From positions 5,493,001-5,557,000 of the forward strand of contig CM072906.1 of NCBI GenBank assembly GCA_037013685.1: 64,000 bases of DNA, in the 5' to 3' direction. The stretch is from Acridotheres tristis (lineage: Eukaryota; Chordata; Aves; Passeriformes; Sturnidae). Positions 20,637 through 32,215 of this stretch are shown in pieces. How positions within the stretch are numbered: the stretch's first letter is position 1; the number at the start of each line of letters is the position of its first letter. A program made the translations under genes and the position numbers. The notes under the pieces are model-generated. The model was not told the origin of the DNA. It ran no database searches and saw only the letters and a program-made list of their open reading frames with translations.

Positions 20637-23600
20637 TTGGATCTCCTCCTTCCCAAAGTCTGGTGGGTTCATGGCTCTCTGGACTGATGGATTCTCCCAA
20701 AGGGCTTTGAACACCCAAATATTGGGGAATCATCTTTTTTCTTTTGACATTTTTGCTGCTGCACCCCCCAAATCAGTGCAAAGGATTGTGGTGACCCCCC
20801 TGCACCCCAAACCCTGGGGTTCCACCTCCCCTGATGAGGGAACAGACAGGGAGGTCTCTCTCAACATGGATCCCTTTGTTCCCAGGTTGCTCAGGATTGT
20901 CTGTAATTATTTCCAGGGATGCACGCCACGGCAATTGTTGATTATTTGAGGCTCCTGCGGGAATGCTTCCCTGGGAAAGAAAAGCAAAGAGCCTGCACAT
21001 AGCCTGGATGAGAAATTCAGATCTGGAACGGGCTCAAGAAGAGAATAAATAGGTGAATAAATTAAATAAATAAAAGGGGGGGGGGGGAAGGAGCGAGGTG
21101 GCCTTGCCGTGTCAAGATAACTGTACCTTGTCCCTCTGCTCTGCAAACTCTGCTGAGCAGATTTATTAGTTTTAATTAACAAGAGGGGGAGAAAAAAAAA
21201 ATGGAGCTGGGAATACATCCAAATTTCAACTCACAAAATCACTGCTCCTTCCTCAAGATTGAGAGAGAAAGAGGGTGAATGACCAGAATAATAATCAGGA
21301 AAGAGATCTGGGTGCCAAGGAAGCCACTTCCCTGCCCAGGCTTTGTGCTGGCTCCTGGGGTGAGCAGGAACTTTTTTCAGAGCAGAATGGGAAGTCCTGG
21401 CAGGGTCAGAGTTCAGGGCTGGGCCTGTGTAAAATCCAGTGGGGCAGATAAAAGTTCTTATCCAAACTTTTCCTTTGGTAGAAAGCTGGGGCTGGCTTTA
21501 AGGTTGTTTCTGTAAGTTCTGTTTTCCACAGAAAATGTAATTTTTTTTTTTATCATTATATGTCCTCATCCTCAAGGATGAGTGGCTTGGAGAGAGCCAG
21601 TTGCTGATGTGCCCCCAGTGGCCACAGGGACATGTCCCCACACTGCCCTGGGCACTGGGGAATAGGATTTTTGTGCCCAAACAACACCAAGCTGCTCCCC
21701 ATGGGGTGCACTCTGGGCTGCTAGAAGGAAGGTGTTTAACTTAAAGTATTTGCTTATTCCCAGTAGCAGAAGAGAGCTAAAAAAATAATAAAAACTCAAT
21801 TTCCAGTCCACAAAACATTGACAATCCAAACCATCTAAAAGAAAAACAGTGCTGCCTTTTATTTATTAGTGTTTTTTTCCTGTTGGCATCCAGTCGACAT
21901 TTGCTGCCAAGGATTTATGAGGATGAAGTGCATTTTTTTTTCCCCTGTCAAAATGGCCTGGGAGGGAGGCCTGGTCTGGGACCATCTCCCTCCTCCTGCA
22001 GAGTCCTCACCCCAGGACCAGCAGGAGTGCAGCCTCGTTAGTCCAGCTAATTAGCCTTGATTAATATCCAAGAGCTGAGGTGTTGCTGGGCTTCTCCTGC
22101 AGCCAGAGCTGTCCCATGTCACGGGAGGTGCTGGCTCAGGGAATTTGCCTCTGGTTTGATGTAGAAATTCCCTTTATGGCTCTGCACCATCAGCTGGTCC
22201 CTCTGAGGAGCCCAAACAACATCATGAGGCTCCAGGAAAGGCCTGAGTTCTTCAGGACAGAGAAGGGAAATGGGCTTTGCTTTCCCTCCCACGCTCCCTT
22301 TCAGGTTTTCCTTTGGCCCATTAGAAACTGTTTGGGAAGAGCTGGAAAGGATCTGGCTGCCAGCACCACCAGGATCCAGGGGAGCTTGGAGCCCTTGGTG
22401 CCATCCCTGCCCTTTCCAGATGTTCCACGAGGAGACACAGCCTGGCTCTCCAGGAAACAGCAGCTCCAGCATTTCATCTCTGACTTTCACCACTTCAACA
22501 AGTCCCTCCGGAGAAGCACCAGCGAGTTTTATTAAAAATAAAATACCCTCTTGGAGAGGATGAGCACTTTGTCTTCCAGATTTACCAGGAGCTGCCAGAG
22601 ACAGCAGAGAGAGTTCAGAAAAGGCTCCTGGGGAAGAGCAGGACATAAATAAAGAGAAATAATAACAGCTGGACCCAGCACAGGCACAGGGGTACAAGGC
22701 CCTGAGGCCACAGCTGGGTTTGTGGCCAAAACACTGGGAACAGCAAAAATCCTCATGGAAAACACAGATTCAGGGTCCCACAGGAAAATAATCCAACTGA
22801 AAACCCAGCAGAGAGCTGCGTGCTGGCCCTGGGATGAAGATGATCCCTGCTTCATCCTCATTTTGGGGAGTTTTCTTGTCCTGGCAGAGGACAAGGGTGA
22901 CTCCATGGCTGTGGCAAGGAGGGCACTTTGGATGGAGGAGAAAAGGGTCACTTCTGCTCCAAGCCCATGGTTGATTTGCAGGCCAGAAAGGTTCAAACTC
23001 CAATCTCCTGCCAGCTGGGAAATTTTAGGAAGTTTTGCACATTCTAAATTAATTTGTATCCGATAAAAGCCAGACCTCTGCTACCTTCCACCTCTTGTGC
23101 TGTTAGAAATCCAAATATCACTGGTTCTACACCGTGATTTTTGAGAGCCCAATTACCTGCAGGACCTCAGCCCATCTGTGCTTGAGATGTGCCCAGGTAC
23201 AGCCAGGTTTGCTGGGGGAAAGGTGACAAAAAGGCACGGGGAAGGTGTGATTTTCACAGCCTCAGCTCCCCAGGGAAGCAATCCAACAAGAGAGGTCAGA
23301 TGCTGGGTCCCATGGCATATGTTCAGATTACTTCATCAGCACTCTGCTTGAAACATTTCCATGGCTGCTCCTGGCAGAAAATTGGTCTTTTTAAAACAAA
23401 CAAACAAACAAACAGGCAAAAAAAAAATCCAAATTATGTTGGGTTTTTTTTTTTTCTCCACTTGAGAAATGTTGAAATGTTGACATTGTGTCAAAAAAAA
23501 AAAAATTCAGGCCAAACCCAAATGTTGAACAAATAGAGACGTTTTCACTTTGGAAGCAAAAATCAAAACAGATCTGTTGAAAACAGAAATAATTTCATCT

Positions 23601-23754
23601 GAACCGCACCACTTACAGCCTGGTCTCCCATGGATTGGTAATTCCAGGCTGCTGGCATGGAACCATGAGGAGCACAACACCAAGGAGCAGCTAAACCTGG
23701 CTTTGGGCTCCTTCCACGAGTGGCACCGGGGTTTACCCCACCAGCTTTCCCCCT
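20637..23754. other. Unrecognised non-genic sequence
   Basis: A G(12) homopolymer (21076-21087) follows an AATA-rich stretch. A (CAAA)n run lies at 23394-23414. T and A runs lie at 23443-23455 and 23492-23504. A minus-strand open frame of about 192 codons (22697-22119) has no recognisable domain. Nothing else is identified. Confidence 0.55.
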
Positions 23755-23820
23755 AATTTCTGAGTAGTGATTAAAAATAATTAGTTAATTAATAATAATT
23801 AGATAATTAGAGGGTGATGA
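23755..23820. repeat. AT-rich (TTAATAATAATTAG)-type stretch
   Basis: A 65-base A/T stretch with repeated AATTAG words (AATAATTAGTTAATTAATAA and AATTAGATAATTAGAG). It is low complexity and dense in homeodomain-type TAAT cores. It sits 50 bases before the palindromic oestrogen response element. Confidence 0.7.
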
Positions 23821-23871
23821 GAGTCAAGGATGTGCCACGCTGAGTTTGATGTTGGTGCTGCTCCTCTCTGG

Positions 23872-23886
23872 AGGTCACAGTGACCT
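23872..23886. promoter_or_regulatory. Perfect palindromic oestrogen response element (ERE)
   Basis: The sequence reads AGGTCACAGTGACCT: two AGGTCA half-sites inverted with a three-base spacer. It is identical to the classical vitellogenin A2 ERE. The palindrome extends to 17 bases (GAGGTCACAGTGACCTC) and, with one extra base, into CTCTG..CAGAG. The sequence match is certain. Function and target gene are unknown. Confidence 0.6.
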
Positions 23887-24329
23887 CAGAGGTGCTCGGT
23901 GACATTAGTGCCACTGTGTTTGTCACAGCAGCAGCAAAAATTCCCCAATTTTGGCACATCCCAAGCTGGCAAGCTCAGCTCCATGAGGTTCTTCCCCTCT
24001 TTTGTTGGTGCATTTTCCAAGCAGGGTTATGGGAGGATGGAAATCCCAGCTCCAGAGCCTTGGAGCCAGGCGGGAAGAGAGCTGGAATTTACACATAAAC
24101 ATCCTGGCACAGAGCCACCTCCACAAGGGGAAAAAAAAACAATCCAAACAGAAAGAACATGAAAAATTAATAAGGGTTTTAGACTATTACATTTTCCAGG
24201 ACTTGCTGGATCGTGGTTCTCAATTCTCAATCAATCACATTTCAATTGGGCTGATTAATTTTCCGAAATGGTTTGTTGGCCGCCTCTGACATGCTCGAGT
24301 TCCTGGGGAAACAAGCCAAGGCCAGGATT
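23887..24329. other. Unrecognised spacer
   Basis: Ordinary sequence with a short A run near 24130. No feature is recognised before the minisatellite. Confidence 0.6.
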
Positions 24330-25525
24330 GGGATGGGGGACTCATGAGGGGGGACCCAGGGCTGGAACTGGGGGATTCATGAGGGGGTTCCAGTGCTGGA
24401 ATTGGGGAATCCATGAGGGGGTTCCAGTGCTGGAATTGGGGAATCCATGAGGGGCTTCCATAGATGGAATTGGGAGAGTCCTTTGGGGAGACCCAGGGCT
24501 GAAATTGGGGGATTCATGACGGGGTTCCAGGGCTGGAATTGGGGAATCCATGATGGAGTTCCAGAGCTGGAATTGGGGAATTCATGAGGGGAGTCCTGGG
24601 GCAGGAATTGGGGACTTAGGAAGTGGGTCTTGGGGTTGGAATTGGGGGATTCATGAGGGGGTGCCAGGGCTGGAATTGGAGGAGTTCTGAGGGGGGTTCT
24701 GAGGGAGTTCCAAGGATGGAATTGAGGAGGGTCCGAGGGCAGGAATTAGGGGATCCATGAGAGGGTTCCAAGGCTGGAATTGAGGAGGGTCTCGGGGTTG
24801 GAATTGAGGAATTCATGAGGGGATTCCAAGGCTGGAATTGAGGATGGTCCCAGGGGTGGAATTGGGGTAGTAATTAGGGGGTTCCAAGACTGGAATTGAG
24901 GGGGTCCTGGGGCAGGAATTGGAGGATTCATGAGGGGGGACCTGGGTCTGGAATTAGGGGATTCATGAGGGGGTTCCAGGGCTGGAATTGGGGGATGCAT
25001 GAGGGAGGTCCGAGGATGGAATTGAGGAGGGTCCTGGGGCAGGAATTGGGGGATCCATGAGAGGGTTCCAAGGCTGGAATTGAGGAGGGTCCCAGGGTTG
25101 GAATTGAGGAATTCATGAGGGGATTCCAAGGCTGGAATTGAGGATGGTCCCAGGGGTGGAATTGGGGTAGTAATTAGGGGGTTCCAAGACTGGAATTGAG
25201 GGGGTCCTGGGGCAGGAATTGGAGGATTCATGAGGGGGGACCTGGGTCTGGAATTAGGGGATTCATGAGGGGGTTCCAGGGCTGGAATTGGGGGATGCAT
25301 GAGAGAGTTCCAAGGATGGAATTGAGGAGGGTCCCAGGGCTGTAACTGAGGAATTCATGAAGGGGTTCCAAGGCTGGAATTGAGGAGGGTCCTGGGGCAG
25401 GAATTGGGGTAGTCATTAGGGGTTCCAAGGCTGGAATTGAGGAGGGTTCCAAGGCTGGAATTGAGGAATTCATTAAGGGGTTCCAAGGCTGGAACTGAGG
25501 AGGGTCCCGGGGCAGGAATTCGGGG
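24330..25525. repeat. ~40-bp minisatellite with 300-bp higher-order unit
   Basis: The basic unit combines GGAATTGGGG(G)A, TTCATGAGGGG and GTTCCA(G/A)GGCT in 35-45 bases. From about 24715 to 25314 the array is organised as two consecutive 300-bp blocks that match base for base over most of their length; for example 24841-24960 and 25141-25260 are identical. A partial third block follows, more diverged. Minus-strand open frames of up to 184 codons, rich in Pro and Ser, are repeat artefacts. Confidence 0.95.
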
Positions 25526-26098
25526 ATCCATGCAGGGGTACCCAGCAGCAGAGGCTGCCCGGGTTTGGAGCAGGATGAGGATGCAGGGCTCCATCCCCAG
25601 CAGCATCAGCTCCTCCCGTGTGTTCCATCTCCTCCATCCCATGCTCTCCTCCTTCTCCTTGGCCCGAGTGCCCCGGCCTGGCCGCTGGCCCGGGGTTAAG
25701 GAGAACATTTATTGTGCCTAACGAGGCGCTCTGCCCAGCCAGCCAGAGCAGCCAGCTCAGCCCTGCATTGTCTTTCCCTTTTTATTGCCCAGCGGGAGGA
25801 GCACGGGGAAGGTCTTTATGTGATTGTAGAAAAAGACAAAATGCCTTAATAGCAGCCGGCGCTGCCTCTCTGGGACCCAGGGGACACTGCAGCAGCCCGT
25901 AATAATCATCGTAAATAAAAGGGGATGGCTCTGGTGTGCGGCACGGGCTGTTAAAACAAGCCCTAGGGTGGAAGGGATGTCTTAAAAACAAGCTGGAGAG
26001 GATGTTTCTCTCCTCATTGCCCCTCTAATTCTCCTTCCCTGCATGGTGGAGCAGGGGAAGGCTGGCACAGCTCAGCTCCCGATTAGCCTGAGCAGCAC
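25526..26098. other. Low-repeat block, candidate conserved non-coding element (about 25690-25990)
   Basis: The 25690-25990 stretch contains AACATTTATTGTGCCTAACG, CTTTATGTGATTG and CCGTAATAATCATCGTAAA, with no recognisable repeat words. Its texture differs from the flanking minisatellite and microsatellite. The conservation call is an impression only. Confidence 0.3.
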
Positions 26099-26209
26099 TT
26101 ATACATTATAGATTATGTATTATTACATATTTATTATCATATATTATTATATATTACTAGATATTAGTATACATTATTACATATTATCATATATTATTAT
26201 ATATTATCT
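26099..26209. repeat. AT-rich (TATTA)n tract
   Basis: About 110 bases of almost pure A/T built from TATTATATATTA, TATCATATATTA and CATTATTACATA words. The tract is largely self-complementary and so could extrude as a cruciform. It is a typical unstable AT tract. Confidence 0.9.
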
Positions 26210-27962
26210 GTGCTTCTCTGCTCACTCCTACACCCTTAGGCTCAGGCCTGACTTTCTGACCTAGCAAAACCGAGTCAAGGCTGGGTTTAATCTTCCCAGC
26301 CCATGCACACTGAGCACAACCAAATCTCTTCCCCCTATTCCTTTACCACAACTCTTTTTCTTGTTTTTCTTGCTTTTCCCAAGTGCATTTCTCTGAGTGT
26401 CCTGGAGCTCTGGAGGTCTCCCTGCATTGGGTGGAAGGAGAAATTCAGAATTCCAGCCTGGAGGTGCAGAGCAAAAGGTATAAATTTACCTTCACAAGAG
26501 AGAAAAGGAGAATTAAATGGGGAGGAACATGGATTTTACATCTCTCCCAGGCTCCCTGCCTGGAATATTTAACTCAAAACCAAGATTTGCCAAGCTTTAG
26601 TAGCCCTGGGAGCAATCCTGGATGTGGCATCAGACACGAACAGCACCAAGGAACGGAAGGGCCTCCATACACAAAAAACTTCCAGAAGAGAGACAATGGC
26701 TGGGACAACTTTTCAGGGAGCCTGGGATGAGTCTGGTGTGAGCTGAAACCTCCTTCTTTAATGGCTTGGAGCATGCTGGGGACACAGGAGGTCTCAGGAG
26801 GGAAGGGACCTTAAAAGACTTCAGCAAAGAGGATGCATGAACACCTTTTCCTTTTCTATAATACATGCTAGTCTCTCTCAGGGTGTTTTTCATGGCTTTG
26901 CAAGCAACAGATTGGCAGCTAAAACTGTTTACCTCTCTCTCTTCACTTTAGTTTCTTTCTCTGCAAATGTTGGGCAGAAAGAAGAACCTGCAATAAAAAA
27001 GAGAAAAAAAGAAAAAAAAAAAAAAAAGAGAGTTGATTAAAAGCCCTGAGCTCTAGCTGCGAAAATGTTTTGAAGCAACTGTAACTACCTTTATTTTCTA
27101 CATAATTCTTGTGTTGTGTTGCATTCACACCCTTCACAGTTCCATCTGTAATTCCAGTGTGCAGCTGCTGGTGCTCCTAGGGAAGGGTTTTTCTTGCCAC
27201 ATGCAGGGAACCTCTGCCCCACACCCTCCTCCAGCCCTCCAGGCTGTTCCTGGGCCGGGAGATCTCCCAGGAATGGTGGGAAGGGCTCATGGAGGGGGTT
27301 GGGACACAGGGAAGCGATTTGGGGTGCTCCACATTAATTGGACTGAGGAGGGATTTGGGGATTTTGGCCCCATCCCATCACCCTCAGGTGTTTCTCCATC
27401 CCTCATCCTGCTGCCACCTCTAGCCCAGCAAGGGCAGCCCAGAAATCCCCAGGGCACTGCCCAGGATCCCAGGAAGGCAGAGCCAAGGAGCTGCTCCTGG
27501 GTTTTGGCATCTTTTCCCTTTTCATTTTCCCCTGCTCCTGGCAGGAATATCCTGGTGAATTCCACACAACAGCTGCTGCTCCTGCTGCCACTGAACCTTC
27601 AAAGCCACACCTGAGGGAGCAGGTGTCACCCTCAGCTCCCTTGTCCCTGGCTGGATTGTCCCTGTCACCAGTTTTTCCAGCCCCACGTGGCCTGTGGTGG
27701 GCACAGGGAAGCAGAGGGTGAATCCCACCCAGCCCAGGAGCAAAGTGCACAAACACCTCACAGAGCCCTGGCTGTAATTTGGTGACACAGGACAGGCACA
27801 GCTGGCAAACAGGATGGGATGGACCCTGGGAATCTCTGGCAGCTCCAGGTGAGCCTGGAGAGCTGGAGCTGCCATGGGTGTGCAGGGGCCAGGGCTGGCA
27901 CACAGGCTTGGCTTTCCATCTCCTGCAGCACGTGGCTATTCACAGTGGTAAACCCGGCAGGA
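26210..27962. other. Unrecognised non-genic sequence
   Basis: An A-rich run lies at 26993-27027. GGGAAGGGACCTTAAAAG near 26800 is reminiscent of a CR1 tail but too short to call. Open frames of up to 167 codons show no domain. Confidence 0.55.
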
Positions 27963-28140
27963 ATTCCAGTCCTGGGGCAGGACAAAAGGCTCCATGCACT
28001 GATCCATTCCCAGTCCTGGGGCAGGACAAAAAGCTCCTTCAACTGATCCATTCCCAGTTCTGTGTCAGGACAAAAAGCTCCTTCAACTGATCCATTCCCA
28101 GTTCTGTGTCAGGACAAAAAGCTCCATGCACTGATCCACA
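27963..28140. repeat. 44-bp minisatellite, 4 copies
   Basis: AGGACAAAA recurs at 44-base spacing (28023, 28067, 28111 and one earlier copy near 27979). Units contain CTGATCCATTCCCAGT and GCTCC(TTCAA/ATGCA)CTG. The two outer units share ATGCA and the two inner units share TTCAA. The array is short and recent. Confidence 0.93.
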
Positions 28141-30113
28141 CAGGATGGGGCAATTCTAAATGGACTCCTGGAGTTCCAGCTCTGGCTCAGGGCAGGGGTT
28201 GTTCCCAAGCCCCAAATTCCCTGCAACCCAAATCTGTGTGGCCAGAGCCAGCCCTGCCTTCATATCCAAACTGCCTCTGGTTTTCCTCCTCTTGGGGCTG
28301 AATTTTTTTTGGGATGCAGCAAGTCATGGGAAAGGGGGGAAGTCCAGGACCAGCCTCCTGCTCTGCTCCAGCTGCTGGAAAACAAACCATCCAGGAGCAA
28401 TCCTTTGTGGGGTATTTATGGATATTTCACACCAGCAGGGCAGCCGGGGGCCAGGAGTGGTTTGGTGCCTCAGCAATCACATCCAGAGCCGGAATCTCAT
28501 TTCCAAGATGTCCTGGTGAAGCAGTGGCGCTGTCACAGCCAAGCAGAGCTGTGCCCTGCTGTGTGCCACGTGTGCCACCAGCCCTGTGCCAGCACAGCCA
28601 CTCCAGCCTGGCCAGGGAATGCTGGGCTGCTCCGTGCCCGGATTCCTCCACACTCCCCATCCCTCCTGTGGCTCCTCAGTGCCCTGCCACCCCAGCCACC
28701 ACATCTGCCACCTCTTCCCATGGCAGGGAGAATTTTATTTGGGAGCTCTGCACTGTCTGGGGGCTCTGCTTTGCTCCCCTGTGAGGTTCCTTGGGAATTC
28801 ACTCCATATCCTGCAGGGAAATGGAACCATTTTAACACCACGGGAGCTCACTTGGTTCCAGAGATGGGCTCTGGCTGGGCTGTGGGGATGGGAAAAGCAT
28901 TCCCAGAGATGGGAAATGATCTCTTACTCCTGGACAGCCACTCCAGAGCCCTGTCCTCATCCTGTGGGCACTGCCAAGGCCCCAAAGAGCTGGGATGGGG
29001 ACAGTGCCCACGGGAAGAGGGTCAGGAATGGGCAGGGCAGGAGATCCCTGCTCCTCTGCAGGCTGAGGTATCCCAGATAAACACAGCCAAGGCAGTGAGG
29101 GCTGTGCTGCAGGAGAGGGCACTGCCCTGGCCATCCCTCAGGGAAAACAGAGGGGAAATGAACACTTGGACTCTGAACTCAGCTCTGCAGCCTCAGCTTC
29201 CTGCTCCTTGGAATACACACGGGCAAACCTGGCTGTGCCCAGGGCAGAGCAGGTTTGGGATAACCCCTGTGTGCTGCTGGAGCCTGGGATGCTGCTGCTC
29301 CCATCCCAGGGACACCCAAGGGGAGCTGGGAGCCCTTGGAATGGTGCTGGAGCCACCAAGGCTCAGGGCAGAGGTCTGAGAGAAGAGACAAAGCTTTTAT
29401 CAAATCCCAGTGCTGAGGGATCAGAGAGATGGATAAATGATCCTGGAGATGGATAAAGGACCTGTGGGTCAGGGCAGAGACATTCCCAGCCTGGGAAATG
29501 TGGTTCTCACTTCACTGCAGCCATCCAGGATGCAGAAAAAGCACCTTCCATTTGTAGTTCTGAGTTAAATGTTTTGACTCAGGGAAGAGTTTTGAAGCCT
29601 TCTTTTCTTCTTAATGTGTTTTGAATAATTTTTTTTTCCTTTATCCTTTCCTTAGAAAGTGGAAAATTTTTGTAAAAGCCTTTCTTTGTTAAAATCTCCA
29701 ATTTCCAATTCAATAAAACAACTTGTTTTTTCCCCCTGTTTTTTTTTCCGGGGTGCAGCTGGAGTTTCTAATGAGGAAAAGGCAGTGATGCTCATCTCAG
29801 CATTTTCCAAGCCCAGACCCAAATGCTGGATGAGCCACATTTTCCTACAGCTGCAGGTTAATGGGATTTTCCACACTCACTCCCATATCCAGAGGATTCC
29901 CTGCATCCCCCAGGAGAAATCCCACCAGACCCCTGTGGGTCCCAGGTCAAGCCTGCTCTTAATCTCCCAACCCAAATATCTTCTCCTTTACCAGGTGTGA
30001 CCCAAAATCCATGGGATCAGTGAAGGAGGAGGTTCATGGATTGGGGTTGGGTTCAGCAGCCACTGAAAAGGGCAGAGTCCAACCACAGCCACCTCGTGGA
30101 GAGTGAGAAACTC
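28141..30113. other. Stop-poor G+C-rich sequence, no gene recognised
   Basis: The longest open frame in the window (plus strand, 28309-29379, 356 codons) lies here. Its reading has no recognisable domain, signal or family resemblance, is rich in Pro/Gly/Ser/Trp, and overlaps 156- and 164-codon frames in other phases. I judge it a chance frame. The 29550-29760 stretch is T-rich. Confidence 0.55.
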
Positions 30114-30187
30114 CAAATCCTAAAATAAATCCTATTAAAGCAAGAGGTAAAAAAAAAAAAAAAAAAAAGGATTTATTTTAGGATTTG
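30114..30187. repeat. Perfect 20-bp inverted repeat around a poly(A) loop
   Basis: Arms at 30114-30133 and 30168-30187 are exact reverse complements (CAAATCCTAAAATAAATCCT and its complement). The 34-base spacer ends in an A(19-20) run. The stem is AT-rich. It could be a fold-back structure or the relic of a poly(A)-tailed insertion. Confidence 0.9.
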
Positions 30188-30610
30188 CATCTGGAGATGC
30201 CTCCCCCTCCCCTCTGGTGGAGAGCCAGCTCTGAGGAGAGGTTTTAGTGCTGAGGTTGAGCTCTGTGCATCCTCAGGGCTGTTTGAGGAAGGGATCCTGG
30301 CTGCTTTGGGATGAGGGTGGAGATGGAGCATTGCAGGGTGCCCCAGCAGCAGGAGCCTGCCCCTGGAACCAGCTCGGATGAGCTCATTCCCAGAGCAGAA
30401 GGATTGGCAGGAATACTGAGAGGATGACTGGAAATTAAAAACAAACAGAGGAGAGCCAAGAATCATTTATTTGGAGAACATTTTGCAGGTTTTGTTTAGG
30501 GTCTGGTTTTAGCCTGGCACTTGTTGATTGTATTTGCACAGGAAATAAGATAAATGTGACACCTGCTCCAGTTAATCTTTCCCTCCCTTTTCCTTTCCCC
30601 ACCAAACCTC
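30188..30610. other. Unrecognised spacer
   Basis: No feature is recognised. Confidence 0.6.
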
Positions 30611-30890
30611 CTTTATTTTAAGAATTCACCAAAAGAGATTGGGAAAACGGGAGAGATGTAGGATGATGTGCCTGATTAATGATTCTCTGAGGGGAAAAGA
30701 AATCATTTACCCACGATATGGAACACTTTTGATTGAAAAGAACTTTGAATTCCGTGTTCGAGCCAGGAGCAAAAAGCAGGATAACAAAGGCAGGAAAGCT
30801 CGTGTCCCTTCTGTTTATCACCACTGGCCCAGGGGGCTTTGCATTGCTATTAAAACAAGATATAGGGTGAGCAAATAGGAGTGAAAATGA
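30611..30890. other. Low-repeat block, candidate conserved non-coding element
   Basis: Around 280 bases without repeat words, containing CCTGATTAATGATTC, 'GAAATCATTTACCCACGATA' and ATTGCTATTAAAACAAGATA. A plus-strand frame (30639-30878, 79 codons, basic) spans it but matches no family I know. I treat the block as a possible conserved regulatory element rather than a gene. Confidence 0.3.
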
Positions 30891-31350
30891 GTAAATATCA
30901 AAACAGGCTTCCAAATCCAACAGCAAACAGGCCAGGATGGAGGGAGGATCCAAGGAGGTTGGATTTACAGGGACACGAGGATTCCTTGCTCTCTGTTGTG
31001 TTATTCCTCTTTTTAGCATGTTTTGTGCAGGGAAATCCTGTTCTCTGCTGCCTGTGCAGAGGTGGGGATGCACTTCCAGCCAGGAAAGCTTTTCCCAAAG
31101 GTTTGGGGGGTTCAGATCAGGAAAAGTTTTGCCCTGAGTAAAGATCTCCAGCCCTGCCAGTGCTGTGCTGGATCAGGAACAGCTCCAGTGGATTTATTCC
31201 ATTCCTCCCATCACTCCTTCTGCAACAAGGCACCATTCAACCCAGCAAGGCAAAACCTGGGATTATTTTCCCCCGTCTTTCCACAAGGATTTTTAATATC
31301 CGAGGAAACAAACCAGCAATTTGCCGTTTCCTCCCAATAATCCGTGAAGA
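30891..31350. other. Unrecognised non-genic sequence
   Basis: Nothing is recognised. Confidence 0.6.
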
Positions 31351-31640
31351 ATGAACGAAGAAAATATTGTCCCAATCGCGTTAATTGGTCGCTAATGAGC
31401 CATTGCCCGGCTCTGTGAATTGCCTGCTCGTGTCTCCTCACCCTCCTCCTCCTCCTGCTGAACCCCCTGATTCCGGAGCACCAAGGGATGAACGTGGGGA
31501 AGGAAAAGCAGGAAAAGCAGAGAGGGAACGGCGTGCACACAATGAGCTGTTTGCTTTCCCCTGATTGTTGCTATTAATAAAACATTACATTAAATCAGGG
31601 CTGGAAGGACATAATTGGGATCATCCATCACATTTCCAGA
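31351..31640. other. Low-repeat block, candidate regulatory element
   Basis: It contains CGCGTTAATTGGTCGCTAAT, a (CTC)n run, and ATTGTTGCTATTAATAAAAC. CpG and TAAT words are more frequent than in the flanks. Suggestive composition only. Confidence 0.25.
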
Positions 31641-31857
31641 GAGAAGAGCTCCAGTTCATCAGCTGAGAGGAGCAGCCACTGCCACCCTGAGCAGGGACAA
31701 GGGACAGCCTGGTGTCCAATCCCCGTGGTTCTGATCCGTCCCCTCCCCGAAATCAGCACCATTTGTGTCCCTTCCCTGCCTTTCTTTTCCATGGGCAAAG
31801 GCAGGAGCTGGGAAAAGAAGGGAAAATCAGCTGGGGACCACATGGCTGGGCCAGAGT

Positions 31858-32104
31858 CTGCTGGGATTTGGGATTGAGGATTTGGGATTGAAGGTCTGGG
31901 ATTTGGGATTGAAGGCCTGGGATTTGGAATTGAGGATTTGGGATCAAGGATCTGAGATTTGAGATTGAGGACCTGGGATTTGAGATCGAGGATCTGGGAT
32001 TGGAGATTGAAGGCCTGGGATTTAGGATTGAGGATCTGGGATTTGGGATTGAGGATTTGGGACTGACGGTCTGGGATTTGGGATCAAGCATCTGGGATTT
32101 GGGA
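31858..32104. repeat. 21-bp minisatellite with 14-bp and 7-bp steps
   Basis: Units read (GG/GA)(T/C)CTGGGATTTGGGATTGA. Some units are 14 bases long (GATTTGGGATCAAG, GATTTGGGACTGAC), so length changes in 7-base steps and the array probably grew from a GATTTGG-like heptamer. It ends exactly where a CR1 fragment begins. Confidence 0.92.
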
Positions 32105-32215
32105 TGTCCCGTCCCTGGAAGGGTTCAAGGCCAAGTTAAACAGGCTTTGGAGCAGCCTGGTCTATGGGAGGTGGCCCTGCCCTGACCAAGGTGGTCCCTG
32201 AGCTTCTTCAGAACA
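32105..32215 (+). mobile_element. CR1 LINE 3' fragment
   Basis: It runs in the CR1 sense direction. 'GTCCCTGGAAGGGTTCAAGG' is followed by CCAAGTTAAACAGGC, TTTGGAGCAGCCTGGTC and TGGGAGGTGGCCCTGCC, matching the CR1 3' UTR order. The terminal part is diverged beyond about 32190. The 5' edge abuts the 21-bp minisatellite without a spacer. Confidence 0.85.

Noticed and set aside
26787..26820. CR1 tail (GGAAGGGACCTTAAAAG word)
   Set aside because: Only about 17 bases resemble CR1 and the neighbouring order is absent.
28309..29379. 356-codon plus-strand open frame as a protein-coding gene
   Set aside because: No recognisable domain, composition typical of translated G+C-rich non-coding DNA, other phases also open. 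No splice or promoter context could be assigned.
30639..30878. 79-codon basic open frame as a small protein
   Set aside because: No family resemblance. The block looks more like a possible non-coding conserved element. PhyloCSF would decide.
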